A stretch of 64,000 bases of DNA from Methanotrichaceae archaeon (GCA_013178225.1 JABLXE010000013.1:62001-126000); one strand, 5' to 3'. Positions 8,904 through 17,920 are shown, numbered from the stretch's first letter. The notes: generated from the letters alone by a model not told the origin. Numbers and translations: made by a program.

Positions 8904-9011
8904 ATTACATCACCCAAAGATCTTTATAAGCTTATGAATGATAAAAGATTCTATCGAAAATGGCAAAAGCCAAATACGTTCAGAAACAATAAATATCAGA
9001 GTCCTGATCAT

Positions 9012-9623
9012 ATGTTGTTTATCAGTTTAGTCCAAGTTGCTTATCTGGTAGCTTTCGCAGCCATGCATAGCTTGCTTGCCAGCAAGCAGTTCAAGGGTTT
9101 TGCCTGGCGCATCTTCGGGCCTGATATGGATCGCTGGTATATGACATTCTTCACAATCTTTGCAGTAATCACTTTCTTGCCTCTGGCCGTAATGCTTATG
9201 CTATTCCCCGGACGAAAGCTCTACGTCATTCGCTCGCCCTGGCGCTGGATCATGGTAGGAGTGCAGCTACTGTCTGCGGTATGGATTGTCAAGGGATTTG
9301 CGGATTCACCGCATCGATTTTCTGTTAGCCAGCAGCTTTTAAAATCAAAAGAGGCAAAGCCTCTCATGCCAAGAGGCGTCTACTGTTATGTTCGTGATCC
9401 TTTCCTTATTCCGGGCTTGTTAGGAATGTTGATGACCCCATTCATGACCACAAAGCTTCTAATAGCATATCTGTTGGCATTCGTCTACCTTTATCTGGGA
9501 TCTCTGCATTGGGAAACGAGGCTTTTGGCTCAGTTCGGAAAAGAGTATGTTGATTACCAGAAAAAAGTGCCTAGGATGATTCCCTGGAACGGAAATCAAT
9601 GCCCTTGGGCCAATAAGAAATGA
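9012..9623 (+). CDS. Membrane methyltransferase-like protein (ICMT/NnrU-type)
   Basis: About five hydrophobic segments and a C-terminal block, YCYVRDPFLIPGLLG followed by LGSLHWETRLLAQFGKEY, match the isoprenylcysteine/phospholipid methyltransferase-like superfamily. In that family R-H-P-x-Y-x-G and an E-E-x-x-L-x-x-x-F-G-x-x-Y helix bind S-adenosylmethionine. Here D replaces the usual H of RHP. I begin at ATG 9012, where the first membrane helix starts (203 residues); the open frame reaches back to 8934. The substrate is unknown and activity is uncertain. Confidence 0.6.
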   Translation: MLFISLVQVAYLVAFAAMHSLLASKQFKGFAWRIFGPDMDRWYMTFFTIFAVITFLPLAVMLMLFPGRKLYVIRSPWRWIMVGVQLLSAVWIVKGFADSPHRFSVSQQLLKSKEAKPLMPRGVYCYVRDPFLIPGLLGMLMTPFMTTKLLIAYLLAFVYLYLGSLHWETRLLAQFGKEYVDYQKKVPRMIPWNGNQCPWANKK

Positions 9624-9651
9624 AAAAGTTCAGTAAGCAAGGTTTTATTGG

Positions 9652-9839
9652 CCATCAGCATCTAAAACACCCTTTGCTACCTTGGAAAAGGCTTCATCTG
9701 CAGGGGCAAAGGCGGTGAAAGGTCTGGGCCACTCAGAGTCTCAACAAGACCTGTTGCATTTACTGATTCGGTCAGAGTTTTGAAATTGCCAGCAGCGATA
9801 GCAGTATTAACAATGTTCTTTTGCGATGCATTTCCTAAT
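9652..9839 (-). pseudogene. FAS1 (fasciclin) domain remnant
   Basis: The minus strand encodes NIVNTAIAAGNFKTLTESV followed by [12 protein letters not shown], the start of a FAS1 domain very like the intact genes at 15581 and 16136. A one-base deletion after GGCCCAGA shifts the frame; the next frame continues FTAFAPADEAFSKVAKGVL and stops after DADGQ. The upstream end abuts the IS200-type end at 9842-9892, which probably removed the start. It is clearly non-functional. Confidence 0.8.
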
Positions 9840-9841
9840 TC

Positions 9842-9892
9842 ATTACATCGGGAGTGCGGAGGGCCACGAATACCCCGACCTTCAGGTCGGGA
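9842..9892 (-). repeat. Solo IS200/IS605 element end
   Basis: About 50 bases, including GGGAGTGCGGAGGG and the palindrome CCCCGACCTTCAGGTCGGG, match the reverse complement of the end of the IS element at 21989-22039 with only a few differences. No transposase lies beside it. It is a solo end left by excision or an internally deleted copy, and it forms the boundary between the FAS1 remnant and the PsiE-like gene. Confidence 0.75.
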
Positions 9893-9893
9893 A

Positions 9894-10325
9894 TCAAAGT
9901 CGCTTGCAGCTTGCTTCATCCTGACTTTTTTTAACCAGATAGTATCCAGCAGCCAGAGCAAGGATGATCAATCCGATGCCTAAAAGAGTTAGGCTCTGCA
10001 TCTCCTTGGAATCCAAAATAATTACCTTTCTAGCCAGAGCGATCATAGCAACTAATAAAACGACCTGCACATTAATAGCACGTTCATGAAGATAAATACT
10101 AAATGTCTCTAGAAGCTCGATGCCTATCAAGATCAGCAGGAAATATCCAAATATATCAAGCAGTTCATCTGCATCTAATAGGACGAAAGGTGGAGAAAAT
10201 ATATCCAGAGCTATGACATAGACTAGCTCTAAAGTAGCTAGCATTACTACAAGTGCCATTAGAGCTGTTAAAACAGCAATAACTAATTTTTGGAATGAAT
10301 CCAAGTAGCTCATCAGCATCTGCAT
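9894..10325 (-). CDS. PsiE-like four-helix membrane protein
   Basis: The 143-residue protein has four hydrophobic segments. A conserved loop, DIFGYFLLILIGIELLETF, lies between helices 2 and 3 and is characteristic of the phosphate-starvation-inducible PsiE family. The biochemical role of the family is unknown. The C-terminus ends in a short basic tail (KKSQDEASCKRL), the last codons of which run up to the neighbouring IS end, so the original C-terminus may have been altered by the insertion. GGATGAAT precedes the ATG at 10325. Confidence 0.7.
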   Translation of the reverse strand: MQMLMSYLDSFQKLVIAVLTALMALVVMLATLELVYVIALDIFSPPFVLLDADELLDIFGYFLLILIGIELLETFSIYLHERAINVQVVLLVAMIALARKVIILDSKEMQSLTLLGIGLIILALAAGYYLVKKSQDEASCKRL

Positions 10326-10448
10326 TATTCATCCTTTGAGATCATACTTTATAAATATGTGTGATTACGGACCGACTGCATCTCGACATCAGATGTTCCA
10401 TTCTACGGCGAAATTTTAAAGGCCGAGCAAAAAAGTTTAGGATAGGCC

Positions 10449-10670
10449 CTAACCAATCTGGGCCTCGATCTTTTCCTCCCTCAGCCTGCACAGGTTATCA
10501 GCTCCGCGCACGAAGAACCAGTAATGGACGATTACCAGGAGGCCCCAGCCAATAGGGGAATAATAAACTGCCCAACCTGGCTCTATCTTTATAGATCCCA
10601 TCGCATTTAGCGCTAGCCAAATGATGTTCACTACCAGATATATGGCTATATGTATTTGAAATAGCTTCAT
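10449..10670 (-). CDS. Small 2TM-domain protein
   Basis: This 73-residue protein has two hydrophobic helices (about residues 5-25 and 37-55) separated by a short polar turn containing GWAVYYSPIGWG. The second helix is followed by the charged tail RLREEKIEAQ. This fits the short 2TM-domain family found alone or attached to histidine kinases and transcription factors. No catalytic residues are visible. It stands alone between the PsiE-like gene and the Acg-type nitroreductase. Confidence 0.6.
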   Translation of the reverse strand: MKLFQIHIAIYLVVNIIWLALNAMGSIKIEPGWAVYYSPIGWGLLVIVHYWFFVRGADNLCRLREEKIEAQIG

Positions 10671-10877
10671 TTGGTCAGCTACGGTTGCCTCCCTGAAGAG
10701 CCCCTTTTATATTCATCTATAGCGCCAGCCATGTTATCTCATCCTCCTTAATGGTTCAATAATACAACCAATAGTTTGAAAAAGATCTAAGGCTTATGGT
10801 GGAGATTTTGCTTGATTTATAAAAATTCTTTTTAAAACTCTTGACTCGACCAACTGTCATGCGTTAAATAGATGTAG

Positions 10878-10896
10878 CCGATAAGCCATTTATCGG
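10878..10896. promoter_or_regulatory. Inverted repeat upstream of the Acg-type gene
   Basis: CCGATAA-gccat-TTATCGG is a perfect 7-bp inverted repeat with a 5-base spacer. It lies just before the ribosome-binding site GAGGAGATGG (10901-10910) of the gene starting at GTG 10917. It could be an operator or a 5' UTR hairpin. Confidence 0.45.
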
Positions 10897-10916
10897 TTAA
10901 GAGGAGATGGTATAGA

Positions 10917-11936
10917 GTGAGCAATAAACTGGCAGCCTGGGATGTCCAAGAGGCAGATTTTCCATCGACTGGGACTTTATTCGATCAGCTCAAGTTCCTT
11001 CTGAGGTATGCGGTCCTGGCCCCGTCTGGCCCCAACACTCAACCCTGGAAGCTATCGATCAAGGATAACGAAGTTTCTCTAATCGCTGATTTTGCAAGGT
11101 CTTTGCCATCTTTGGATCCCACCAACAGGACCATGTATTTAAGTCATGGCTGCCTGCTCGCCAATATTTTGATCGCGGCCGAGCACTTCGGCTTCGGGTA
11201 TGATGTGAAATGTCTGCCTGACGGCCCCTCTGGAAATAGGTCCGCGTCCATAAAATTCAATAAGATGGCATCTGAACCAAGATTTCCAAATCTTTTCCAG
11301 GAGATAACCAAGCGCCATACCAACAGGAAGCCTTATGAGAGCCGTGCCATAGAGGCAGAAAAGCTTGAAAAATTGAAAAGCTGCGTTGACAGACAAGGAT
11401 TCAGGCTGGACATAATCACAGATGATGAAGGAAAGAATACGATGGCAGATATTTTGGCGAGGTCCCAGAAGATCCAGCTAGGAAACAAAGAAATGAGAAA
11501 AGAGCTGGCAAACTGGATAAGGCCTAACACATCCAATGCCAAGGATGGGTTGCCAGGATATTCCTTCGGCTACTCGGACTTCGAGTCTTACCTAGGCAAA
11601 TTTATCTTTGGAACATTTGATATGTCCTCTTCCAGGGCCAGGGTGGAGACCGCTAATATGATAGCCGCGCCAGCAGTTGCCATCCTGTCCACAGATAGCG
11701 ATGACAGGCTGACCTGGATCAAGGCAGGCATACTTTTTGAGACACTATTCTTGAAAGCAACCGGGCTGAACGTAATGTTTGACCTATTCAGCCAGCCCGT
11801 AGCCATCCCGGAGCTCAGACAGGAGATGTCCCAGAGGCTGAACGCAAAATATCCTCAGCTGCTTATCCGCATGGGTTATGCCCAACCGTCTAAACATACG
11901 CCAAGACGACTTGTAGAAGAGGTCTTGATACCTTAA
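10917..11936 (+). CDS. Acg-family nitroreductase-fold protein
   Basis: The 339-residue product matches the Acg-type branch of the nitroreductase superfamily. It has an N-terminal RYAVLAPSGPNTQPWKLSI block, as in FMN-binding nitroreductases (APSxxNxQPW), KRHTNRKPYE in the middle, and a C-terminal PQLLIRMGYAQP segment. Mycobacterial Acg proteins are flavin-sequestering proteins without ordinary reductase activity; this may be similar. GAGGAGATGG, 7 bases before GTG 10917, fixes the start. A 7-bp inverted repeat directly upstream may control expression. It may respond to redox or oxygen stress, as do neighbours WrbA and PNPOx, but this is inference. Confidence 0.75.
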   Translation: MSNKLAAWDVQEADFPSTGTLFDQLKFLLRYAVLAPSGPNTQPWKLSIKDNEVSLIADFARSLPSLDPTNRTMYLSHGCLLANILIAAEHFGFGYDVKCLPDGPSGNRSASIKFNKMASEPRFPNLFQEITKRHTNRKPYESRAIEAEKLEKLKSCVDRQGFRLDIITDDEGKNTMADILARSQKIQLGNKEMRKELANWIRPNTSNAKDGLPGYSFGYSDFESYLGKFIFGTFDMSSSRARVETANMIAAPAVAILSTDSDDRLTWIKAGILFETLFLKATGLNVMFDLFSQPVAIPELRQEMSQRLNAKYPQLLIRMGYAQPSKHTPRRLVEEVLIP

Positions 11937-12135
11937 ACCTCTTAATTTTTAATATATCGCTGAGCCTTGACGTTGCTACATTTAAAACTTTCAGAAATTT
12001 AGTAAACTCAAAATTGGAGAGAAGATTCATGAAGAAAGATGTAATCTTAAAAATATTAACTTAGGTTTTCTATCCTTCTATTCATTCCTTGGACAGGCCT
12101 TAAAGAGGCCCATATCCCTTCATGCTTATTGTTTA

Positions 12136-12747
12136 TTACTTCTCTAACTTAGCTGCTATATACGCCACGTGCTTTCCCTGGAATCTGGCTGCAGCCAGCT
12201 CGTTTTCGCTTGGCATGCGCTCTCCCTTTTGGCCTGTTATGGTCGTGGCTCCATAAGGTGTCCCCCCTGTTATCTCATCGATGCGAAGCTGACCTTGGAA
12301 GGTATAGGGAAGGCCGACTACAATCATCCCCAGATGGAGCATTGTTGTATGAGCACTTAGAAGGGCCACTTCTTGTCCGCCATGCTGCGAGCCGGAGCTG
12401 GTGAAGGCGCTGCCTACCTTCCCCACCAAGACGCCATCTCGCCACAGCTTTCCTAGAGAATTGAGGAAATGCTGCATCTGTGCACACATATTTCCCAGAT
12501 ATGTGGGAGCTCCTAGAATTATGGCATCGGCCATGGCAAGGTCATCTGGTCTGCATATGGGTATATTTTCAAATGATTTGCTGAAGTCTCCTGCTCCTCT
12601 GCGCTTTATCTCCTCATTTGTTAGAATCTCGGGAACACGCATCAGCTTTGCCTCAGCGCCCTCGATCTCCTTTACACCTTGCATTACGGCCTCTGCTAGG
12701 CGACTGGTATGTCCCAACAAAGAGTAGTGAGCTATTAGAACCTTCAT
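12136..12747 (-). CDS. wrbA: NAD(P)H:quinone oxidoreductase, WrbA type
   Basis: The 203-residue protein begins MKVLIAHYSLLGHTSRLAEA, the FMN phosphate-binding loop of flavodoxin-like WrbA. It continues with APTYLGNMCAQMQHFL, the TSSGSQHGGQE motif, GGTPYGATTI and a final AARFQGKHVAY. These are the diagnostic WrbA blocks. WrbA reduces quinones by two electrons with NAD(P)H and protects against oxidative stress. I start at ATG 12747 rather than the upstream in-frame start, because the flavodoxin strand begins there. It stands alone and faces left. Confidence 0.9.
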   Translation of the reverse strand: MKVLIAHYSLLGHTSRLAEAVMQGVKEIEGAEAKLMRVPEILTNEEIKRRGAGDFSKSFENIPICRPDDLAMADAIILGAPTYLGNMCAQMQHFLNSLGKLWRDGVLVGKVGSAFTSSGSQHGGQEVALLSAHTTMLHLGMIVVGLPYTFQGQLRIDEITGGTPYGATTITGQKGERMPSENELAAARFQGKHVAYIAAKLEK

Positions 12748-12972
12748 TAAATACCCTCTTAGATATCGCAATAATAGTAACATGGCATTTTAGGGATTTA
12801 AATATTGCTGCCTTCTTTAAACTGCTTTTGTTTTCTTGAAATACCGTCCAGCGTCAGAAGAAAATCATTATTTATATTATTTAAAAAATAGAGGACTTAA
12901 GAGTGGAAAATAAAGAGCAACACTTCACTTCCAAGAGAAAAACTGAAATCCAATCAAAGAAAGGAATATCTC

Positions 12973-13425
12973 ATGATTTATACTTCTGATCTTCGAGATA
13001 GGATTTTCAATCTGCTCGAATCTCAATCCCTAGCAGTGCTTGCCACCCAAAAAGATGGTCAATCCTATGCGAACCTGGTTGCGTTTGCGGTTTCGGATAA
13101 TTTACAAACGATGATATTTGCTACCTCTCGCTCTACTCGAAAGTTTTCAAATATTCAGAGCAACTCTTTGGTGGCCTTATTAGCAGACAATCGATTAAAT
13201 CGCCCTGCAGATCTTAAGGATGCTCTAGCTGTTACCGCAATAGGGAAGGCCATGGAGGCAAATGGCGCAGAAAAGGAGAAATTATCATCGATGTATCTTG
13301 ATAAACATCCTCATATGTCCGATTTCATAAGCTCGCCTAATCAGGCTCTAATAAGAGTTAATGTCTCTAAATATATCGTAGTCAGCAATTTCCAGCGAGT
13401 ATTGGAGATGAATGTTGATGAATGA
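12973..13425 (+). CDS. Pyridoxamine 5'-phosphate oxidase-like flavin-binding protein
   Basis: The 150-residue protein has the split-barrel flavin-binding pattern: SLAVLATQKDGQSYANLVAF, then MIFATSRSTRKFSNIQSNSL and the helix-linked end AVTAIGKAMEANG. These features place it in the PNPOx-like family, whose members bind FMN, F420 or haem. AAAGGAATATC precedes the ATG. The gene overlaps the downstream phosphotransferase by 14 bases, suggesting coupled translation. A role in reducing or detoxifying a small molecule is possible. Confidence 0.75.
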   Translation: MIYTSDLRDRIFNLLESQSLAVLATQKDGQSYANLVAFAVSDNLQTMIFATSRSTRKFSNIQSNSLVALLADNRLNRPADLKDALAVTAIGKAMEANGAEKEKLSSMYLDKHPHMSDFISSPNQALIRVNVSKYIVVSNFQRVLEMNVDE

Positions 13426-15565
13426 AATGGTCGTCCCCGCGGATCTGGCCAAGGATCATGATAATAACTTCTTTGGGGGCAAGGCCTTAGCATTGGGAAA
13501 AATGATCCGGGGTGGTTTTAAAGTTCCCTTTGCAGTCTGCTTGGGCACAAAGGCATACGACCAATTCGTCGATTCAACGGGGATTAGAGGCAGGATAATG
13601 CTGGAGCTTGGCAGAAAGAGATTCGAGGACATGCGCTGGGAGGAGATATGGGATACATCCCTCAGGATTAGATCTCTATTCAATAATACGCCCATGCCCG
13701 ATGATTTTAAAAAATTTCTGCAGGAGGTTATTGAACCCGCCTTCAAGGATAAAGCAGTAGTAGTGAGATCCTCCGCCGTCGGAGAGGACTCAGCAAATGC
13801 CTCTTTCGCTGGAATCCATGAATCTTTCGTCAATGTTAGGGGTCTGGAATCGATAATCGACCGTATAAAACTGGTATGGGCTTCCTTATGGTCGGATGGG
13901 GCTATGCTTTATAGAAATGAACTGGGACTGAAAGTCGAGGAGAGTTCCATGGCCGTAGTAATTCAAGAGATGATCCAAGGACAGCGCTCGGGTGTTGCGT
14001 TCAGCGTCAATCCTAACGACAACAGCCAGACTGTGATTGAAGCGGTATATGGACTGAACCAGGGACTGGTTGACGGATCTGTAGAGCCCGATCGGTGGCT
14101 TCTCGATCGCAAGACAGGATCAATAATTAATCACTTTCAACCGGCCAGGGACAAGATAGTGACTCTCTCTTCAAGTGGAGTCGCCATAAAACCATTGATT
14201 GCAGAGCTGGCCTTGCGTCCCCCTCTAAATGAAAATGAATTAGCTCAGGTATATCGCCTCGTATTAACGGCCGAGTCCATATTTGGTGCGCCTCAGGATA
14301 TGGAATGGACGTTTGATGGAAGCGATCTCTATGCCCTTCAATCCAGGCCCATAACCACCCCTGCAAAAGATAATGATTCCAGCCGAATTTGGCATATGAA
14401 TCTGCGTCGGTCATTTGATAGCCTCAAAAAACTGAGCATAAAGATTGAGGAAGAGCTTATCCCAGGAATGATAATTGAAGCAGTTGTTTCAGGGGATTTG
14501 AAAGGGCTCACCAATCAAGATCTTGCACAAGAGATTGAACATAGAGCCGAAATTTTCCAGAAATGGGATGAAATCTATATGACGGAGTTCGTACCTTTTG
14601 CCCATGGAGTCAGGCTTTTTGGGCAGGTTTATAACGACATTATGAAGCCCAAAGATCCCTTTGAGTTCGTGGAGCTTCTGGCAGAAAGTGAGATGTTAAG
14701 CCTGCAGAGAAATGCAATGATGGAAGGAATGGTTGCCAGAATAAAGGAGACTTCAGATCTGCCAGGAAGCTTGCCCTTGAGTTGCGATGAAATCCTAAAT
14801 AAAATGATGGACGCCTTTTTGAAAAAGTTCTCAGGATCCTTCGGAGGAGATCTTCTGGCAAGGGATGGATTGCTGAAAATACTACTTGAGATGACCAATT
14901 ACCAGGCTCAGAAAAGGATAATCGATGCTAATGGCTTAATTAATTCAAAAAAAGCCTTCCTGGCTCATTTCCGGGGAGAAGAAAGGAAGAACGCGGAAGA
15001 GCTTCTAGATCTGGCCAAAGCAAGCTACCGGCTAAGAGACGATGATAATATACATTTGGGAAGGATACAGGCAAATCTGGCTGAAGCAGAAAAAGAAGGT
15101 GCAAAGAGGCTGGGGCTTTTGCATAGCATATCAGGAGTTGAGATCGTAAAAGCCCTGAGAAATCCGCACTATGTTCCCAGGAATGATATGCTCCCGCCTA
15201 AAAGATCAGACAAAGCAACGCCCAGGCAGTTAGTGGGCCAGCCCGCAGGTCCAGGAATCGGAAGCGGTCCTGCCAGGGTCTTAAGAGAGAGCTCTGATCT
15301 TTATTCGTTTAAGTCAGGGGAAGTTATGGTTTGCGATGCCGTAGATCCGAATATGACATTCATTGTGCCTCTTTGCTCAGCTATAGTGGAAAGAAGAGGG
15401 GGCATGCTTATCCATGGGGCCATCATCGCTCGAGAATATGGAATTCCGTGCGTTACCGGCGTCCCTGAAGCGGTCGAGCTGATTGAAACCGGAGATATGT
15501 TGACGGTCGACGGCTATTTGGGAGTAATCACCATCAACAGAATAAATCCTGAAAAAATGAAGTAA
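13412..15565 (+). CDS. PEP synthase/PPDK-related phosphotransferase with rifampicin-phosphotransferase-like architecture
   Basis: The 717-residue protein has an N-terminal ATP-grasp domain of the PEP synthase/PPDK family (FFGGKALALGKM, VVVRSSAVGEDSANASFAG, SGVAFSVNP, ALQSRPI at about 305). A helical middle region of some 270 residues follows, then a C-terminal swivelling phosphohistidine domain (GGMLIHGAIIAREYGIP, His 668). The PEP/pyruvate-binding TIM barrel is absent. This three-part order resembles rifampicin phosphotransferases, which move the beta-phosphate of ATP through the His to a drug or metabolite. The acceptor is unknown. It overlaps a PNPOx-like gene. Confidence 0.75.
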   Translation: MLMNEMVVPADLAKDHDNNFFGGKALALGKMIRGGFKVPFAVCLGTKAYDQFVDSTGIRGRIMLELGRKRFEDMRWEEIWDTSLRIRSLFNNTPMPDDFKKFLQEVIEPAFKDKAVVVRSSAVGEDSANASFAGIHESFVNVRGLESIIDRIKLVWASLWSDGAMLYRNELGLKVEESSMAVVIQEMIQGQRSGVAFSVNPNDNSQTVIEAVYGLNQGLVDGSVEPDRWLLDRKTGSIINHFQPARDKIVTLSSSGVAIKPLIAELALRPPLNENELAQVYRLVLTAESIFGAPQDMEWTFDGSDLYALQSRPITTPAKDNDSSRIWHMNLRRSFDSLKKLSIKIEEELIPGMIIEAVVSGDLKGLTNQDLAQEIEHRAEIFQKWDEIYMTEFVPFAHGVRLFGQVYNDIMKPKDPFEFVELLAESEMLSLQRNAMMEGMVARIKETSDLPGSLPLSCDEILNKMMDAFLKKFSGSFGGDLLARDGLLKILLEMTNYQAQKRIIDANGLINSKKAFLAHFRGEERKNAEELLDLAKASYRLRDDDNIHLGRIQANLAEAEKEGAKRLGLLHSISGVEIVKALRNPHYVPRNDMLPPKRSDKATPRQLVGQPAGPGIGSGPARVLRESSDLYSFKSGEVMVCDAVDPNMTFIVPLCSAIVERRGGMLIHGAIIAREYGIPCVTGVPEAVELIETGDMLTVDGYLGVITINRINPEKMK

Positions 15566-15580
15566 GGTTCCCGGACTCGA

Positions 15581-16069
15581 TCAGGGCATAAGCACTGTGT
15601 CTATAGCGTGAATAACGCCGTTTGAAGTGACGATGTCCGCCTGCACGACCTTAGCATCATTTACCATAGGGCCCATGGTAGTATTGATGGTGAGATTTTC
15701 TCCCTGAACTGTTTTGACCATCATGCCATTCTCAAGGTCGGTGGACATGACTTTGCCGGGAACCACATGGTAGGTAAGAACAGCAGTCAATTGCGTTTTA
15801 TTTGCCAGCAATGCCTCTATCTGATCCTTCGGTATCTTGGCAAAGGCAGCATCTGTTGGGGCAAAGACCGTAAAGGGACCTTCACCTTTCAGCGTTTCCA
15901 CTAATCCCGCTGCCTGGACGGCGCTAACCAGAGTAGTGAAACTTCCCGCCGCCACTGCAGTATCTACGATATCCTTTTCAGCAGCCATTTCTTTTGAAGC
16001 GGCCATTGAATTCGACCCACCGTAGCACATCCCAACCAGTAACATGGTTGAGATTAACAATGCATACAA
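15581..16069 (-). CDS. Secreted FAS1 (fasciclin) domain protein
   Basis: The 162-residue protein has an N-terminal signal peptide, followed after KEMAAEKDIVDTAVAAGSF by a single FAS1 domain with the H1 motif [17 protein letters not shown] and the H2 region LTYHVVPGKVMS. It ends in GVIHAIDTVLMP. FAS1 proteins act in cell adhesion or surface attachment. It is one of three related FAS1 sequences in the window; the third, at 9652, is broken. The second copy lies directly upstream in the same direction. Confidence 0.85.
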   Translation of the reverse strand: MYALLISTMLLVGMCYGGSNSMAASKEMAAEKDIVDTAVAAGSFTTLVSAVQAAGLVETLKGEGPFTVFAPTDAAFAKIPKDQIEALLANKTQLTAVLTYHVVPGKVMSTDLENGMMVKTVQGENLTINTTMGPMVNDAKVVQADIVTSNGVIHAIDTVLMP

Positions 16070-16135
16070 AATTGCTCCTTTAATGGTTTCATCTCCTTTT
16101 TAAATTGACCTAATATTGCTAAAAATTGCTAAAAT

Positions 16136-16537
16136 TCATTTAGGCATCAACACAGAGTCAATCACGTGGCAGACTCCATTGGAGACTTCTATGTCAGCCT
16201 GAATTACCTTGGCTCCGTTCACCTTAACCCCATCAGAGGTATCAATTGTTAGGCTTCCTCCTTGCAAGGTCTTAACAGATTTCATTTTCATAACATCTTT
16301 CGCCATGACCTTGCCGGATACTACGTGATAAGTGAGGATAGCGGTTAACTTTGCCTTGTCCTTGAGCACAACATCCAAAGTTGCCTTGGGAATTTTGGCA
16401 AAAGCTGCATCATTCGGCGCAAAGACTGTAAAAGGTCCTGGACCGCTCAATGTTTCAACAAGTCCGGCTGCCTTGACGGCTGCTACCAAAGTATTAAATT
16501 GTCCTGCTTCTATGGCTTTCTCTACAATATTTTTCAT
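16136..16537 (-). CDS. Cytoplasmic-looking FAS1 domain protein
   Basis: I start at ATG 16537, which follows AAAGGGG by six bases, giving 133 residues from [12 protein letters not shown]. The whole protein is one FAS1 domain: [32 protein letters not shown] and a final [13 protein letters not shown]. Unlike its neighbour it has no signal peptide. The open frame extends 22 codons upstream through poly-Lys/AT-rich sequence that is more likely promoter. It is probably a tandem duplicate of the secreted FAS1 gene. Confidence 0.8.
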   Translation of the reverse strand: MKNIVEKAIEAGQFNTLVAAVKAAGLVETLSGPGPFTVFAPNDAAFAKIPKATLDVVLKDKAKLTAILTYHVVSGKVMAKDVMKMKSVKTLQGGSLTIDTSDGVKVNGAKVIQADIEVSNGVCHVIDSVLMPK

Positions 16538-16853
16538 AAAATACCCCTTTATCTTTTTTGTTAGATTTATTAAGTGTTTTTTTTTCTTTATAAACTTTAT
16601 CATACCTTTCGTGAGGGATCTAAATCAGGAGAGAACATCTTTGACCGGTGTGTATTAACCATGATGCCTATTGGATTGGAGTAACGTCCACTATAGATGA
16701 AGCCTAGAAAAAAGCAATAAATAGAAACAGAATATAGGAAATAGCGATGGCCAATTTTTTGTGCACTACAAACTTCAGTCCGCTCCAAAGCTTTAAATGT
16801 TAGGGAATTGATTATATTTCGTTGCCACATTTAAGATAATCTGAGGTATTTTC

Positions 16854-17510
16854 ATGAAATTATCAAGGCCAATTCAGGTTGGGATCATCCTCCTGGGATT
16901 ATTATTCTTATGGACCCTTTATGGAGTGTATACATCTATGTCGGTATCTGAAGCTCGTTATGAAGTCCTGGAAATGTTGGAGAACGGAGTGGAAATAAGG
17001 GCCTATCCAGAGCAGATCTGGGCCACCACCCTGGCGGAGGATCAGAACGATGCCTTTGGCCCCTTGTTCAGATACATCTCCGGAGATAACGATAAAAGTG
17101 AAAAGATCGAGATGACGGCACCTGTTGTAACGCCAACACCGCAATCTGCTGGAACAGGCTCTGCCAAGGGTGAAAAGATAGAGATGACGGCACCTGTCGT
17201 GTCAATGGATACTGAAAAAGGTCAATTCATGGCTTTTATAATGCCGGAGCGGTTCGATATCAATACCATTCCAAAGCCTTCATCTAGCAGAGTCAAGATC
17301 GAGTTGGTCGAGCCAAGAAAGCTAGCCACGATCAGATTCTCCGGCTATGTGACCGAGGATAATTATAAAAAGAATCTTGAGCAGCTGAATAAGACACTGG
17401 AAAATAGGGGAATCTCGACAATTGGAGAGCCAATATTGATGCAGTACAATGATCCCTGGACTCCGCCATTCTCTCGCAGAAACGAGATTGCGGTCGAGGT
17501 AAATCAGTAA
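16854..17510 (+). CDS. Membrane-anchored SOUL haem-binding family protein
   Basis: The 218-residue protein has one N-terminal membrane helix (residues 8-28) and then a SOUL domain. The domain begins EARYEVLEMLENGVEIRAYP and contains KIEMTAPVV twice: at about 84-92, and again in a segment after an insertion rich in Gly, Ser and Ala. It ends YNDPWTPPFSRRNEIAVEV. The SOUL/HBP family binds haem or related tetrapyrroles. The duplicated KIEMTAPVV motif suggests a small internal duplication. Confidence 0.85.
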   Translation: MKLSRPIQVGIILLGLLFLWTLYGVYTSMSVSEARYEVLEMLENGVEIRAYPEQIWATTLAEDQNDAFGPLFRYISGDNDKSEKIEMTAPVVTPTPQSAGTGSAKGEKIEMTAPVVSMDTEKGQFMAFIMPERFDINTIPKPSSSRVKIELVEPRKLATIRFSGYVTEDNYKKNLEQLNKTLENRGISTIGEPILMQYNDPWTPPFSRRNEIAVEVNQ

Positions 17511-17739
17511 CTTCGAAAGAGATCTGCAAAATGGACAAATCGAAGACTTCGAGGGCAGCAATGGCTAGTGAAGCTATGTCTGCCTAAGAAGGACACTGGC
17601 GGCCCATTACCGTCTTGACTCTGCCTGTCAGAATCCCAGCCAAAGATTTCTGGTCCGTGGCGGGGCTAAGAAGCCAAGACGCTCGCTGCTGTAAAACGGC
17701 TAGCCCAAGCTTAGCATCAGCACTTGAGGCCATACTGAG

Positions 17740-17920
17740 CAAAACCCTGATGGTTCTGTCGATATCTACTTCGGTCCACAAGCGCCGGATGGTGAGGAGA
17801 AGAACTGGGTCAAAACGCTGCAGTGGCAAGGCTGGTTCGCCTACATCCGCCTGTACGGCCGCTTGAGCCCTTGTTCGAGCAGATATGGAACCGGAGGATA
17901 TTGTAAAACGTTTGATAGAC
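17740..17920 (+). pseudogene. DUF1214 (DUF1254/1214 family) C-terminal remnant
   Basis: The plus strand encodes DGSVDIYFGPQAPDGEEKNW followed by VKTLQWQGWFAYIRLYG, the conserved C-terminal strands of DUF1214. The frame then shifts at least twice: EPLFEQIW and EPEDIVKRL lie in different frames. No N-terminal DUF1254 domain is present. The fragment lies between the SOUL gene and the GAP-family gene and is a decayed gene end. Confidence 0.7.
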
